Positions 63,383 through 64,000 of a stretch of DNA of 64,000 bases are shown one piece after another. The notes under the pieces were generated by a model, which saw only the letters and a program-made list of their open reading frames with translations, searched no databases and was not told the DNA's origin. Source of the stretch: Dokdonella koreensis DS-123 (lineage in GTDB: Bacteria; Pseudomonadota; Gammaproteobacteria; Xanthomonadales; Rhodanobacteraceae); assembly GCF_001632775.1 (NCBI RefSeq), contig NZ_CP015249.1:1654686-1718685 (forward strand), in the 5' to 3' direction. Each line of letters starts with the position of its first letter. Position 1 is the stretch's first letter. Position numbers and translations under genes: made by a program.

Positions 63383-64000
63383 CTACCGGGCGGCAGCACC
63401 CTGGCGCGCCCGTGCGTCGGCGATCAGCGCGGTCAGCGCGGCGCGGTCGTCCGGGTTCGCCGCCCCGGCCTTGACGTAGACCGCCAGCGCCCGGTTGGCC
63501 TCGTCGATCGCCGCCGCGGTGTCCTCGCGCTGCAGCGCGACCCGTGCCGCGACCGCATGGAGGTCGCCGAGCCTGACGTCGTCGGCCTCGTACAGCGTCG
63601 GTGCCAGGCGCAGCGCCTCGTCGATCGCCTCGGCCGCCTCGGCGTGCCGGCCCAATGCGGCGTAGTAGCCGGCCAGGTGCGACAGCGGCAGTGCCAGGCG
63701 CGGATAGTCGTGCCCCATCACGCTGCGCTTGAGCGCGATCGAGCGCTCCTGCAGCGGCAGCGCGTCGGCGGTCCGGCCCAGGCGGTCGAGCAGCAGGGCC
63801 TGGTTGTTGAGGTTGATCGAGATGTCGAGCTCGGGCAGCGGGTCGATCGTCTCGAGCAGGTCCAGTACGCGCGCGTAGTTCGCGCCGGCCGCCTCGTAGC
63901 GGCCCAGGCCGTACTCGGCCGAGGCGAGGTTGCTGAGAGTGACGGCCCGGTCGCGCGCCGCATCCGGCCCGGGCACGCGCGTCTGCAGCGCGAGCGAGTC
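63383..64000 (-). CDS. TPR-repeat protein, C-terminal part (start beyond the window)
   Basis: The visible part is 205 residues, open through the right edge; a GTG at 63976 is probably internal because the frame continues upstream (DSLALQTR). Tetratricopeptide units: AVTLSNLASAEYGLGRYEAA, ISINLNNQALLLDRLGRTADAL, LALPLSHLAGYYAALGRHAEAA, DLHAVAARVALQREDTAAAI. In this order such tails often belong to Ser/Thr-kinase-TPR or kinesin-light-chain-like proteins. The N-terminal domain, which would decide function, is not in the window. Confidence 0.8.
   Translation of the reverse strand, partial: DSLALQTRVPGPDAARDRAVTLSNLASAEYGLGRYEAAGANYARVLDLLETIDPLPELDISINLNNQALLLDRLGRTADALPLQERSIALKRSVMGHDYPRLALPLSHLAGYYAALGRHAEAAEAIDEALRLAPTLYEADDVRLGDLHAVAARVALQREDTAAAIDEANRALAVYVKAGAANPDDRAALTALIADARARQGAAAR

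Overview
The window is high-GC, densely packed chromosomal DNA. It suggests a gammaproteobacterium of the order Xanthomonadales, most likely the Rhodanobacteraceae (Dokdonella-like). The support is the gene families (a Xanthomonas-type nucleotide pyrophosphatase, a Bpt-type aminoacyl-protein transferase, a lipoyl-domain-bearing Lpd), the uvrC-pgsA-tRNA-Gly-tRNA-Cys linkage, and several secreted proteins carrying a short [ILV]-F-x-[DNS]-G-F-[ED] tag. The genus is an inference. No insertion sequence, prophage, CRISPR array or replication origin was seen.

Layout. 1-5.3 kb: a partial membrane-anchored winged-helix regulator, purT, and a leftward cluster (AmpD-type amidase, TesB thioesterase, DUF2007-like protein, bpt). 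4.8-8.9 kb: hydrolase, rlmKL, a His/Gly/Tyr-rich secreted protein with a strong terminator, and a phospholipid N-methyltransferase-like gene. 8.9-15 kb (leftward): a GtrB-like glycosyltransferase coupled to a CBS protein, and an ABC exporter whose permease is fused to an M1 peptidase domain. 15.1-21.2 kb: aceF and a lipoyl-domain lpdA, separated by two secreted propeller proteins. 21.4-28.2 kb: a delta-60-repeat secreted protein, a polytopic membrane protein, an NPP lipoprotein and a PilZ-like protein. 28.2-35.8 kb: ispG, an EamA permease, kdsB-LMW phosphatase-NHL protein (overlapping), and uvrC-pgsA.

36-40.2 kb is the oddest part. Two tRNA genes, each with its own terminator, are followed by a block holding a secreted-protein gene. 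The block is bounded by a second, degenerate copy of the tRNA-Cys 3' end plus trailer and terminator. A CPA2 antiporter and a tiny disordered protein follow. 40.3-43.4 kb is a ybhP-clsB-ybhN type phospholipid operon. 43.9-46.3 kb: gltX, a zinc-ribbon membrane protein and zur. 47.3-51.2 kb is a zinc locus: a ZnuD-like TonB-dependent receptor and a MerC-family gene diverge from a near-perfect Zur box, and a His-rich CDF exporter lies next to them. 51.2-55.2 kb: bTHX ribosomal protein, a patatin-like lipase, and divergent hutI/hutF. 55.3-57.2 kb: a methionine/glutamine transaminase and omega-amidase pair. 57.4-62 kb: a sulfate ABC operon with two binding proteins. 62.1-64 kb: a plant-type LRR secreted protein and a partial TPR protein.

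Functionally the window mixes housekeeping genes (purine, isoprenoid, KDO, PDH complex, translation, repair) with three nutrient modules (zinc, sulfate, histidine) and a set of tagged repeat-domain exoproteins. The most unusual signals are that exoprotein tag and where it occurs, the duplicated tRNA-Cys tail, and the arrangement of the Zur-controlled region.
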